Positions 9,494 through 16,878 of a DNA stretch of 31,873 nucleotides are shown one piece after another. Below the pieces are notes generated by a model. The model did no database searches, was not told the origin of the DNA, and saw only the letters and a program-made list of their open reading frames with translations. The DNA is taken from positions 1 to 31,873 of the forward strand of contig RPFO01000720.1 in NCBI GenBank assembly GCA_009746045.1. Reading direction: 5' to 3'. This DNA comes from Mesostigma viride (taxonomy: Eukaryota; Streptophyta; Mesostigmatophyceae; Mesostigmatales; Mesostigmataceae). Every line of letters starts with the position of its first letter. The first letter of the stretch is position 1. The position numbers and the translations under genes were made by a program.

Positions 9494-9573
9494 TCACGCA
9501 GTTGCTGGGAAGGGTTTAGGGGTGCCTTAGCCACGGTGAAAGCCACCCTAAAGCCTTCCCAGCAACTACGTGA
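9494..9573. repeat. Imperfect hairpin crossing the left border of the long palindrome
   Basis: A left stem at 9494-9524 (TCACGCAGTTGCTGGGAAGG and on) pairs with a right stem at 9544-9573 (ending CCCAGCAACTACGTGA), with about 19 bases between them and a few mismatches. The border of the long palindrome at 9559 falls inside the right stem. Incompletely paired hairpins are typical of poxvirus and chlorovirus genome ends; whether this one ever was a terminus is inference. Confidence 0.75.
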
Positions 9574-9828
9574 GCTACCCCCCCAGAGCCTCTGCAGCCC
9601 CCAGTCCCCCTGGACCCCCTGGACCCCCTGGACCCCTTGGAGCCCCCGGTCCGAACAGAAGTCCTGTAATCTCCACCGCCGCCGTCGCCTGTCCCGGCCC
9701 TGGGAGGCGGCGAAGGGGCAAACGAGGGGGGAGAAGGTAATCCACCTCCGACCGGCGAGAGGGGCCGGAGAGGCCCCGCCAATTTCACTCGCCCCCCGCC
9801 CCGTCCCTCCCGATGGGCGACGCTTGCT

Positions 9829-9985
9829 TGGATTCTCTTGCACTACTTCTTTTTTAGACTCTTTCAAAAATAATTATATGGGTAATGAAAAATTGCAAAG
9901 GGTATAGGCTATATATAGGGCTGTATATACAGGAATAATATTTCCCGGGGTGGCTGAAAAAGAAGTCGTGCACGAGAATCCACTC
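9829..9985. promoter_or_regulatory. AT-rich island between imperfect inverted repeats (left arm)
   Basis: A segment of about 95 bp (9858-9950) is strikingly AT-rich within very GC-rich DNA and includes CTATATATAGG and TGTATATACAGG. It is flanked by imperfect inverted copies of about 32 bp: 9829-9857 (TGGATTCTCTTGCACTACTT) and 9952-9985 (GAAGTCGTGCACGAGAATCC). Frames leading out on both sides begin with similar peptides (KKEVVQENP and EKEVVHENP) but only with TTG or GTG, so coding is doubtful. A divergent promoter or an unwinding element is a reasonable guess. The mirror copy is at 14050-14207. Confidence 0.45.
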
Positions 9986-10371
9986 CACCTCCGATGGTCG
10001 GGGGCGGCGGGAGAGGTGGCGGCAGGTTCGCTCGCCCCCCGTCCCGGGTCCGTCGCGCCCCGAGTCTGGATGTGTTTGAAACGTCCTTTTCCCTCCTGGA
10101 GGGGCGGCGCGGGCGGGTGGGGGGTCGAGGGTGGATGAGAATGCGTGGTTTCGGTCGGGCTTCTTTTGGGCTTGGATCCGTTCTGGACAGTCTGCGTCCC
10201 GGCGCCCGGGCCGGGGTTGGGAGGGGGTTGCGCTTGCCCCCGGGACGGCCGCGTGGGTGGTCCGCTACCCTGGGCCCGGCGACCCTGAGTAAGTGACGGG
10301 TGCAAGTCTACGTCCCGGCGCCCCCCGGGCCGGGGTTAAGAGGGGGCTGCGCTTACGGGGGAGGGAATAAA

Positions 10372-11301
10372 ATGTGTGGGTATGATAACAGCGGCGACGG
10401 GCGAGAAACGGAGATGGCAACCCCGGAGTTCTACGTGACGAACGACGCGGAGGACAAGTGGCGCCAGAGGGTGGGGTCTTCGGTGCAGACCTTCAACTCT
10501 GCCCTGCGGTACAAGTGCGCGAAGACGGGGAGGGGGTTCAAGCGTTTCCGCGAGTCGAAGGCCCGCGACATGTGGGACGGCAAGTGCGCCAAGTGCGCGA
10601 CCCCGATCCGCTTCCACTCGTCGGAGGAGGTCCCCCGCATGGGGATCCTGGTGCGTTATCTGGTCCCGGACGGCGCGGGGCTGTCTCTGACCGAGTCGGC
10701 GACGGGCATGCCCCCCGAGTGGAGGTGCGGGCGTTGCAGGGTGGGCCCTCTGGAATCGGAGTACGACGAGCTGAAGCACCTCAGGATGGAGGAGGAGTAC
10801 CTGCGCGCCCGGAAGGGGCTGCCCATCCCGGACGACTCCCCGCCCGTGCTGCCCTTCCCGGAGGCGGCACCGGCCGGGAAGCGGCCCAGGAGCCCTTGCC
10901 AGCATTACGGGGAGTGCCCCCCCGATGTCGACCCCGCGGTGTGGTCGCACGTGAAGAAAGCGTTCTACGGCGTCCAGTCGAGGGTGAAGAGCGACATGCC
11001 CCTGAGCTGGCAGTCCACGCCCCACGGGGAGCGAGACCTGTCCCCGCGCCTGCTGGAGGCCGTCAGGAAACTGGAGAGCCAGGAGTGGCACTGCGGCCAC
11101 TGCGAGGGGCGGATGTCGCTGGACTCCCCTGAGCTCGCCCCGTCCCCCGACAAGACGGACACGTTCGACAGGACGTACTTCCCCGACAACTACAGGTGGC
11201 TGCACGCGGGGTGCAACCGGGCCAAAGCCGTGGACGACTCCATAGACCAGTGCAGGCGCAGGATGGCGGAGTACGAGAAGCTGCCGGACCCCGTGGAATG
11301 A
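10372..11301 (+). CDS. HNH-like zinc endonuclease, left-arm copy
   Basis: An intact frame of about 309 aa from ATG 10372; ATG 10414 (MATPEFYVTNDAEDKW) is an alternative. It has two CxxC pairs near the N-terminus (KCAKCATPIRFH, then WRCGRCRVG), a CQHYGEC segment, and at the C-terminus a module of the HNH/endonuclease VII type. There CGHC is followed by PSPDKTDTFDRTYFPDNYRW and then LHAGCNRAKA. This matches the family pattern of zinc Cys pairs, an Asp in place of the first His region, a conserved Asn and a final CN..K. The degenerate first catalytic motif (SPDKTD) makes activity uncertain. Such nucleases cut DNA and are common as free-standing or intron-borne homing enzymes in large DNA viruses. 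The gene reads toward the genome end and has an AATAAA at 11317 after its stop. Confidence 0.7.
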   Translation: MCGYDNSGDGRETEMATPEFYVTNDAEDKWRQRVGSSVQTFNSALRYKCAKTGRGFKRFRESKARDMWDGKCAKCATPIRFHSSEEVPRMGILVRYLVPDGAGLSLTESATGMPPEWRCGRCRVGPLESEYDELKHLRMEEEYLRARKGLPIPDDSPPVLPFPEAAPAGKRPRSPCQHYGECPPDVDPAVWSHVKKAFYGVQSRVKSDMPLSWQSTPHGERDLSPRLLEAVRKLESQEWHCGHCEGRMSLDSPELAPSPDKTDTFDRTYFPDNYRWLHAGCNRAKAVDDSIDQCRRRMAEYEKLPDPVE

Positions 11302-11316
11302 TAAACGCCGTATGCT

Positions 11317-11322
11317 AATAAA
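11317..11322 (+). terminator. AATAAA hexamer after the HNH-like gene
   Basis: A polyadenylation-type hexamer 16 bases after the stop of the left-arm nuclease gene. The mirrored copy on the minus strand is at 12713-12718. Confidence 0.4.
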
Positions 11323-11385
11323 GACACCCCTCGTCCAATGCCACGTGTCACCTCATCGCTAGACAGTCCCAAAGCAAAAAGGGCC

Positions 11386-11895
11386 GGGTTCGCCAGCACA
11401 AGGGGCTGGTTTCAAACAGGGTGGGCCGGGTTTGACAGCATAAGAGGCTGGTTTCAAACAGGGTTCGCCAGCATAAGGGGCTGGTTTCAAACAGGGTGGG
11501 CCGGGTTTGACAGCATAAGAGGCTGGTTTCAAACAGGGTTCGCCAGCATAAGGGGCTGGTTTCAAACAGGGTGGGCCGGGTTTGACAGCATAAGAGGCTG
11601 GTTTCAAACAGGGTTCGCCAGCATAAGGGGCTGGTTTCAAACAGGGTGGGCCGGGTTTGACAGCATAAGAGGCTGGTTTCAAACAGGGTTCGCCAGCATA
11701 AGGGGCTGGTTTCAAACAGGGTGGGCCGGGTTTGACAGCATAAGAGGCTGGTTTCAAACAGGGTTCGCCAGCATAAGGGGCTGGTTTCAAACAGGGTGGG
11801 CCGGGTTTGACAGCATAAGAGGCTGGTTTCAAACAGGGTTCGCCAGCATAAGGGGCTGGTTTCAAACAGGGTGGGCCGGGTTTGACAGCATAAGG
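11386..11895. repeat. 75-bp tandem satellite, left arm (about 6.8 units)
   Basis: Units start at 11386, 11461, 11536, 11611, 11686, 11761 and 11836. Each has two related halves of 33 and 42 bp that share a core (CATAAGRGGCTGGTTTCAAA). The units are practically identical apart from one base in the first. As 75 is a multiple of three, both strands have long open frames (plus: 25-aa repeat with GWFQTGFASIRG), which I regard as by-products. Subterminal satellites of this sort are common at ends of linear genomes. Confidence 0.95.
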
Positions 11896-11931
11896 GCCGG
11901 TGCGGTTACTGGAAAAAATATCTAACCCCAT

Positions 11932-12103
11932 GGTATAGGATATACCTGAGAGTCTAGGCCCCTACCGGCCCTGTCCAGGGCCTGCCATGGGACATGTCCC
12001 CGGGACTGATCAGAAACGTTTCTGATCAGTCCCGGGGACATGTCCCATGGCAGGCCCTGGACAGGGCCGGTAGGGGCCTAGACTCTCAGGTATATCCTAT
12101 ACC
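11932..12103. other. Palindrome axis with a cluster of nested short palindromes
   Basis: Each arm ends in a series of short palindromes: 11932-11946 (GGTATA-GGA-TATACC), 11967-11982 (GGCCCTG-TC-CAGGGCC), 11985-11990 (CCATGG), 11989-12000 (GGGACATGTCCC) and 11999-12004 (CCCGGG). The central element at 12007-12028 has TGATCA at both ends and AAACGTTT in the middle. The centre has no unpaired spacer. This would fold into a branched cruciform. It is the expected place for a hairpin telomere or a concatemer resolution site. Confidence 0.7.
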
Positions 12104-12139
12104 ATGGGGTTAGATATTTTTTCCAGTAACCGCACCGGC

Positions 12140-12649
12140 CCTTATGCTGTCAAACCCGGCCCACCCTGTTTGAAACCAGCCCCTTATGCTGGCGAACCCT
12201 GTTTGAAACCAGCCTCTTATGCTGTCAAACCCGGCCCACCCTGTTTGAAACCAGCCCCTTATGCTGGCGAACCCTGTTTGAAACCAGCCTCTTATGCTGT
12301 CAAACCCGGCCCACCCTGTTTGAAACCAGCCCCTTATGCTGGCGAACCCTGTTTGAAACCAGCCTCTTATGCTGTCAAACCCGGCCCACCCTGTTTGAAA
12401 CCAGCCCCTTATGCTGGCGAACCCTGTTTGAAACCAGCCTCTTATGCTGTCAAACCCGGCCCACCCTGTTTGAAACCAGCCCCTTATGCTGGCGAACCCT
12501 GTTTGAAACCAGCCTCTTATGCTGTCAAACCCGGCCCACCCTGTTTGAAACCAGCCCCTTATGCTGGCGAACCCTGTTTGAAACCAGCCTCTTATGCTGT
12601 CAAACCCGGCCCACCCTGTTTGAAACCAGCCCCTTGTGCTGGCGAACCC
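12140..12649. repeat. 75-bp tandem satellite, right arm
   Basis: The mirror image of the array at 11386-11895, with the same unit number and the same single variant unit at the outer end. The identity of the arrays in both arms points to copying between the arms or to a foldback origin. Confidence 0.95.
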
Positions 12650-12733
12650 GGCCCTTTTTGCTTTGGGACTGTCTAGCGATGAGGTGACACGTGGCATTGG
12701 ACGAGGGGTGTCTTTATTAGCATACGGCGTTTA

Positions 12734-13663
12734 TCATTCCACGGGGTCCGGCAGCTTCTCGTACTCCGCCATCCTGCGCCTGCACTGGTCTATGGAGTCG
12801 TCCACGGCTTTGGCCCGGTTGCACCCCGCGTGCAGCCACCTGTAGTTGTCGGGGAAGTACGTCCTGTCGAACGTGTCCGTCTTGTCGGGGGACGGGGCGA
12901 GCTCAGGGGAGTCCAGCGACATCCGCCCCTCGCAGTGGCCGCAGTGCCACTCCTGGCTCTCCAGTTTCCTGACGGCCTCCAGCAGGCGCGGGGACAGGTC
13001 TCGCTCCCCGTGGGGCGTGGACTGCCAGCTCAGGGGCATGTCGCTCTTCACCCTCGACTGGACGCCGTAGAACGCTTTCTTCACGTGCGACCACACCGCG
13101 GGGTCGACATCGGGGGGGCACTCCCCGTAATGCTGGCAAGGGCTCCTGGGCCGCTTCCCGGCCGGTGCCGCCTCCGGGAAGGGCAGCACGGGCGGGGAGT
13201 CGTCCGGGATGGGCAGCCCCTTCCGGGCGCGCAGGTACTCCTCCTCCATCCTGAGGTGCTTCAGCTCGTCGTACTCCGATTCCAGAGGGCCCACCCTGCA
13301 ACGCCCGCACCTCCACTCGGGGGGCATGCCCGTCGCCGACTCGGTCAGAGACAGCCCCGCGCCGTCCGGGACCAGATAACGCACCAGGATCCCCATGCGG
13401 GGGACCTCCTCCGACGAGTGGAAGCGGATCGGGGTCGCGCACTTGGCGCACTTGCCGTCCCACATGTCGCGGGCCTTCGACTCGCGGAAACGCTTGAACC
13501 CCCTCCCCGTCTTCGCGCACTTGTACCGCAGGGCAGAGTTGAAGGTCTGCACCGAAGACCCCACCCTCTGGCGCCACTTGTCCTCCGCGTCGTTCGTCAC
13601 GTAGAACTCCGGGGTTGCCATCTCCGTTTCTCGCCCGTCGCCGCTGTTATCATACCCACACAT
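12734..13663 (-). CDS. HNH-like zinc endonuclease, right-arm copy
   Basis: Identical as far as I can see to the left-arm gene, in inverse orientation. The start is the ATG at 13663 (alternative 13621), with the same two CxxC pairs, the CGHC pair and the terminal N..W..CNRAKA motif. Both copies read toward the palindrome axis. Two intact copies imply that the arms are kept the same by recombination, and that the gene dosage doubles with the arm. Activity of the nuclease domain is uncertain because the first catalytic motif is degenerate. Confidence 0.7.
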   Translation of the reverse strand: MCGYDNSGDGRETEMATPEFYVTNDAEDKWRQRVGSSVQTFNSALRYKCAKTGRGFKRFRESKARDMWDGKCAKCATPIRFHSSEEVPRMGILVRYLVPDGAGLSLTESATGMPPEWRCGRCRVGPLESEYDELKHLRMEEEYLRARKGLPIPDDSPPVLPFPEAAPAGKRPRSPCQHYGECPPDVDPAVWSHVKKAFYGVQSRVKSDMPLSWQSTPHGERDLSPRLLEAVRKLESQEWHCGHCEGRMSLDSPELAPSPDKTDTFDRTYFPDNYRWLHAGCNRAKAVDDSIDQCRRRMAEYEKLPDPVE

Positions 13664-14049
13664 TTTATTCCCTCCCCCGTAAGCGCAGCCCCCTCTTAAC
13701 CCCGGCCCGGGGGGCGCCGGGACGTAGACTTGCACCCGTCACTTACTCAGGGTCGCCGGGCCCAGGGTAGCGGACCACCCACGCGGCCGTCCCGGGGGGC
13801 AAGCGCAACCCCCTCCCAACCCCGGCCCGGGCGCCGGGACGCAGACTGTCCAGAACGGATCCGAGCCCAAAAGAAGCCCGACCGAAACCACGCATTCTCA
13901 TCCACCCTCGACCCCCCACCCGCCCGCGCCGCCCCTCCAGGAGGGAAAAGGACGTTTCAAACACATCCAGACTCGGGGCGCGACGGACCCGGGACGGGGG
14001 GCGAGCGAACCTGCCGCCACCTCTCCCGCCGCCCCCGACCATCGGAGGT

Positions 14050-14207
14050 GGAGTGGATTCTCGTGCACGACTTCTTTTTCAGCCACCCCGGGAAATATTA
14101 TTCCTGTATATACAGCCCTATATATAGCCTATACCCTTTGCAATTTTTCATTACCCATATAATTATTTTTGAAAGAGTCTAAAAAAGAAGTAGTGCAAGA
14201 GAATCCA
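14050..14207. promoter_or_regulatory. AT-rich island between imperfect inverted repeats (right arm)
   Basis: The mirror image of 9829-9985, including TATATATAG and TGTATATACAG elements. In this arm the island lies about 300 bases upstream of the packaging ATPase, so it could now serve as its promoter, since the ATPase's own upstream DNA is missing. Confidence 0.4.
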
Positions 14208-14493
14208 AGCAAGCGTCGCCCATCGGGAGGGACGGGGCGGGGGGCGAGTGAAATTGGCGGGGCCTCTCCGGCCCCTCTCGCCGGTCGGAGGTGGATTACC
14301 TTCTCCCCCCTCGTTTGCCCCTTCGCCGCCTCCCAGGGCCGGGACAGGCGACGGCGGCGGTGGAGATTACAGGACTTCTGTTCGGACCGGGGGCTCCAAG
14401 GGGTCCAGGGGGTCCAGGGGGTCCAGGGGGACTGGGGGCTGCAGAGGCTCTGGGGGGGTAGCTCACGTAGTTGCTGGATTCGACCCATCTAAA

Positions 14494-15273
14494 ATGGGCA
14501 ATGACAAAGTAGTATGCATCGTTTCAAAGCGAGGCGGGGGTAAAACAACGCTCGCGACGGACATAATGTATCACAAGCGTGACATTCCTTCGGGGATCGT
14601 TATGTCAGGGACCGAAGGTTCAAATCGGCATTGGCAAAAATTCGTCCCCGAACTCTTTGTGTACGAATCCTTTAATAAACCGGCACTACGAGCGCTGATC
14701 AAAAACCAAAAAAAACTTTGCAAACTCGGCAAAGCTCAAAACTGTTTTGTTATCATGGATGATTGCGTTTATGACCGAAGCGTAATGCGCGACCCGTGCA
14801 TGCGTGAAATCGCGTTAAACGGTCGGCACTATAAGATTTTTCTGCTGTTCATCAGCCAGTACAGTATGGACGTGACTCCGGATATTCGAAGCAACATCGA
14901 TTACGTGTTTGCTCTCCGCGAAAACATTATAATGAACAGAGAACGCCTCTATCGCAATTATTTCGGCGTCATTCCTACCTTTGAGGCGTTTTGTGAGATC
15001 TTGGACCAATGCACTCGCAATTACGAATGCTTGGTCGTGGATCATACAAGCGAGTCAAATCGTATTGAAGACGTCATTTTTTGGTACAAGGCTGTCCCAC
15101 ACGACCGGTTTACTATCGGGTCTTCCCGATTTTGGAACTACGCGAGGCTGAATTATAACAAAGATTACGCGAGCGATTCCGACGACGAGATGATGGGCCC
15201 GAAAAAGGCCGTGAATACTCGGGTGAAGAAACTGGACGCAGAGCGATCTGGGATTGACAAGAAGGACATGTGA
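14494..15273 (+). CDS. A32-type DNA packaging ATPase
   Basis: An FtsK/HerA-type ATPase that pumps genomic DNA into capsids, a core gene of Nucleocytoviricota. From ATG 14494 it has 259 aa. Walker A is SKRGGGKTTL at residues 11-20 and Walker B is CFVIMDD at 84-90. A downstream segment LLFISQYSMDVTPDIRSNID and a following VFALRE match the family's conserved polar helix and strand. The C-terminus is charged and Lys-rich. The frame is open upstream, and the codons just before the ATG read FDPSK, which resembles the conserved lead-in of this family. That stretch begins immediately after the inverted repeat ends at 14477. The native start and promoter therefore seem to have been lost or replaced. 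It is convergent with the first capsid gene. Confidence 0.92.
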   Translation: MGNDKVVCIVSKRGGGKTTLATDIMYHKRDIPSGIVMSGTEGSNRHWQKFVPELFVYESFNKPALRALIKNQKKLCKLGKAQNCFVIMDDCVYDRSVMRDPCMREIALNGRHYKIFLLFISQYSMDVTPDIRSNIDYVFALRENIIMNRERLYRNYFGVIPTFEAFCEILDQCTRNYECLVVDHTSESNRIEDVIFWYKAVPHDRFTIGSSRFWNYARLNYNKDYASDSDDEMMGPKKAVNTRVKKLDAERSGIDKKDM

Positions 15274-15443
15274 TCATTTCGAACACTTCTCGTCGCGGCT
15301 TTAACTCTTCTTTGGAAGCTGGAGGCGTTTCTGGTGGAAGACGACCAACATGGGTTATCAAAGGTTTTTTAACGACCAACACAGAAGATTGATCGATCTT
15401 TTTTGGCCTCCTGTCCATGTATACATGTTGATAAATAAAACAT

Positions 15444-16821
15444 TTACGAAGCAAAACGCTTTCCTCCCATCCCAGAACTGATTGCAAGGACATTGAAAGA
15501 CCGGGCGTAAATCTCGATGACGCCCTTCGGGAGTCGATGTGTCACGCTGTTCTTCTGAAGGCCTAGCAGCAACAGTTTTACGGTGTCCATGCGACTAAAG
15601 TTCAGAGATCCCGTTGGCTTCCAGTTTTCAGGCTCCAGAGCAAAGGGGATCACGTATACGTGCTTGTTGCTCGGAAGACGAGTGTGGAATTGCAAAGGAA
15701 GGACATAACTGAAGTAAATGGGGTCACGGCCTTCTCCAAACATCTGTTGCGAGTTGAGAGACAAGTTGCAACGCTCAAAAAGATGACCGTCTCCAAACTT
15801 GCTATTCTTGTTGGTAAAGTTCCAATACGCGGCAGTGGGGTCCGTTGCCAGCGCAGGGTCGATCATACGGTTATCGGCCTTGTAGTAGAAGATCAACTCC
15901 TTCACTGGATGGCTAAACGAGAGGCCGATGGTCTCTAGACCAGATCCCTCGCTAACGTAGTGGGAGTAGTGCTGAGTCTCTGTGATAAGATACTGGTGCT
16001 TTTCCTCTGCGAACTGCTTGCGTTCAAAGTCGTCAGGTAAACAAACCGGCACAAAAGGCGCAACTTTGTGATGTCTGGCATAGCGTTCATCATAGCCTCG
16101 CGATATCCCAGGCCTCCAATGTCGGATGGTCCCACGAGACTACGCCCTTTGCTAAACTCGTCCCTGGATAGTTAGGCCCACCAACAACCTGGGTGAAAAT
16201 GGCTTCCTTCGTGTTAAGAGTCACGACAATCTTGGCATCGTGGTACTGAAGGGCGATCATGGGAAAAGCCATGCCGTCCTCCAGACAGAATGAAAACTGG
16301 AGAGGGACGTAGATGTGCGACTTGGTCATTCCAGTCTGTCCTCCGTTGTCCACGAGGATAGTGCCGCCGTGGCGCGTCGGAGTGTTGTCGACGTAAGAAG
16401 TGGAAGGGTCACGGCTAAGCTGGTCGTACACGTGCATAAACTCTCCCGTCATTTCTTCGATGGTTGTCCCGCCAACCTTGAACTCGATCTTTTTGATCAT
16501 GATACGAGCAATGTCGTCTAGAAACGGGTCAAAGATCTTCCACCAAGCCTTCCCAAATTCTGGATTGCCCCATTCGATGATGGGAGGGATTTCCATGTAC
16601 AGAAACGCGCGGGTGACAAGATCGCCGCTCTTTGGGAGCTGAAAAGTCACTTCACGCCCGAACCCCTGGTTTCCAGCGACGGAAACAACCTCCATGTCTT
16701 CGAACGAAAAATTAGTGTGGCGAGGATAGATAGCCTTAAAAAACGTCTTCGTGGGCGCGACCGTCAAGGAAGCGTCCTGAGGACCCTTGGCTCGCAAAAT
16801 AAGGACAGGGCAGCCCGACAT
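15444..16821 (-). CDS. Major capsid protein paralogue 1; frame breaks
   Basis: A double-jelly-roll MCP that builds the icosahedral shell. The ATG at 16821 gives MSGCPVLILRAKGPQDASLT, then FFKAIYPRHTNFSFEDMEVV and GDLVTRAFLYMEIPP, the standard N-terminal motifs. Family motifs continue with PTRHGG and FPMIALQYHDAKIVV. The frame is lost after about 16135. One frame gives KLRLLCRFVYL, and after another single-base loss near 16033 DDFERKQFAEEKHQYLITET follows. The C-terminus is the family's SGMGGKRFAS at the stop at 15444. The hinge between the jelly rolls is shorter than in the neighbouring paralogue 3, and its exact reading is unclear. The upstream region has TATAAGTATATC. Confidence 0.88.
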
Positions 16822-16878
16822 CGTGTTGATATACTTATATGAATGGAAAGAATTTTTATTACTGAGTTAAGCATGCAA

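Larger units (their letters stand above)
9559..12017. repeat. Left arm of a long inverted repeat (terminal inverted repeat type), 2459 bp
   Basis: The arm is the reverse complement of 12018-14477, with the axis between 12017 and 12018. I found two differences: T at 10173 against G at 13863 (which would pair with C), and a C5 run at 10237-10241 against a G6 run at 13794-13799. Content from outside in: 9-bp CTGGACCCC repeats (about 9610-9640), an AT-rich island, a pair of direct repeats (10190-10246 and 10304-10362, sharing GTCCCGGCGCCC), the HNH-like gene, the 75-bp satellite and the terminal palindrome cluster. Arms of this size with different flanks are what a joined pair of genome ends with TIRs would give. 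Confidence 0.95.
12018..14477. repeat. Right arm of the long inverted repeat, 2460 bp
   Basis: The reverse complement of 9559-12017, one base longer owing to the G6 run at 13794-13799. The similarity stops after 14477, in the middle of a codon of the packaging ATPase frame. The left copy of the arm instead continues outward into the imperfect hairpin. The 9-bp CTGGACCCC repeats lie at about 14396-14427 in inverse orientation. Confidence 0.95.

Noticed and set aside
9490-9867. Collagen-like GLQGVQGVQGVQG frame in the arms
   Set aside because: It arises from the 9-bp CTGGACCCC repeat, lacks an ATG, and has different ends in the two arms; no independent support for coding.
11386-11895. CRISPR-like pattern: GCTGGTTTCAAACAGGG recurring at intervals of 33 and 42 bp
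   Set aside because: The stretches between the recurrences are themselves identical from unit to unit, so there are no unique spacers; it is a plain tandem satellite, and no cas-like gene is nearby.
11338-11925. 195-aa frame with 25-residue GWFQTGFASIRG-type repeats (and its mirror in the right arm)
   Set aside because: Both strands are open across the satellite, the unit is a multiple of three, and the frame has no sequence outside the repeat that looks like a protein; a by-product of the satellite is more likely.
12830-13699. 289-aa frame opposite the HNH-like gene (and its mirror at 10336-11205)
   Set aside because: It is an antisense shadow of the nuclease gene without recognisable motifs, while the nuclease frame has clear zinc and CN..K motifs.
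9559-14477. Composite transposon or insertion sequence with inverted repeats
   Set aside because: No transposase is present, the arms meet without any unique segment between them, and no target-site duplication is visible at 9559 and 14477.
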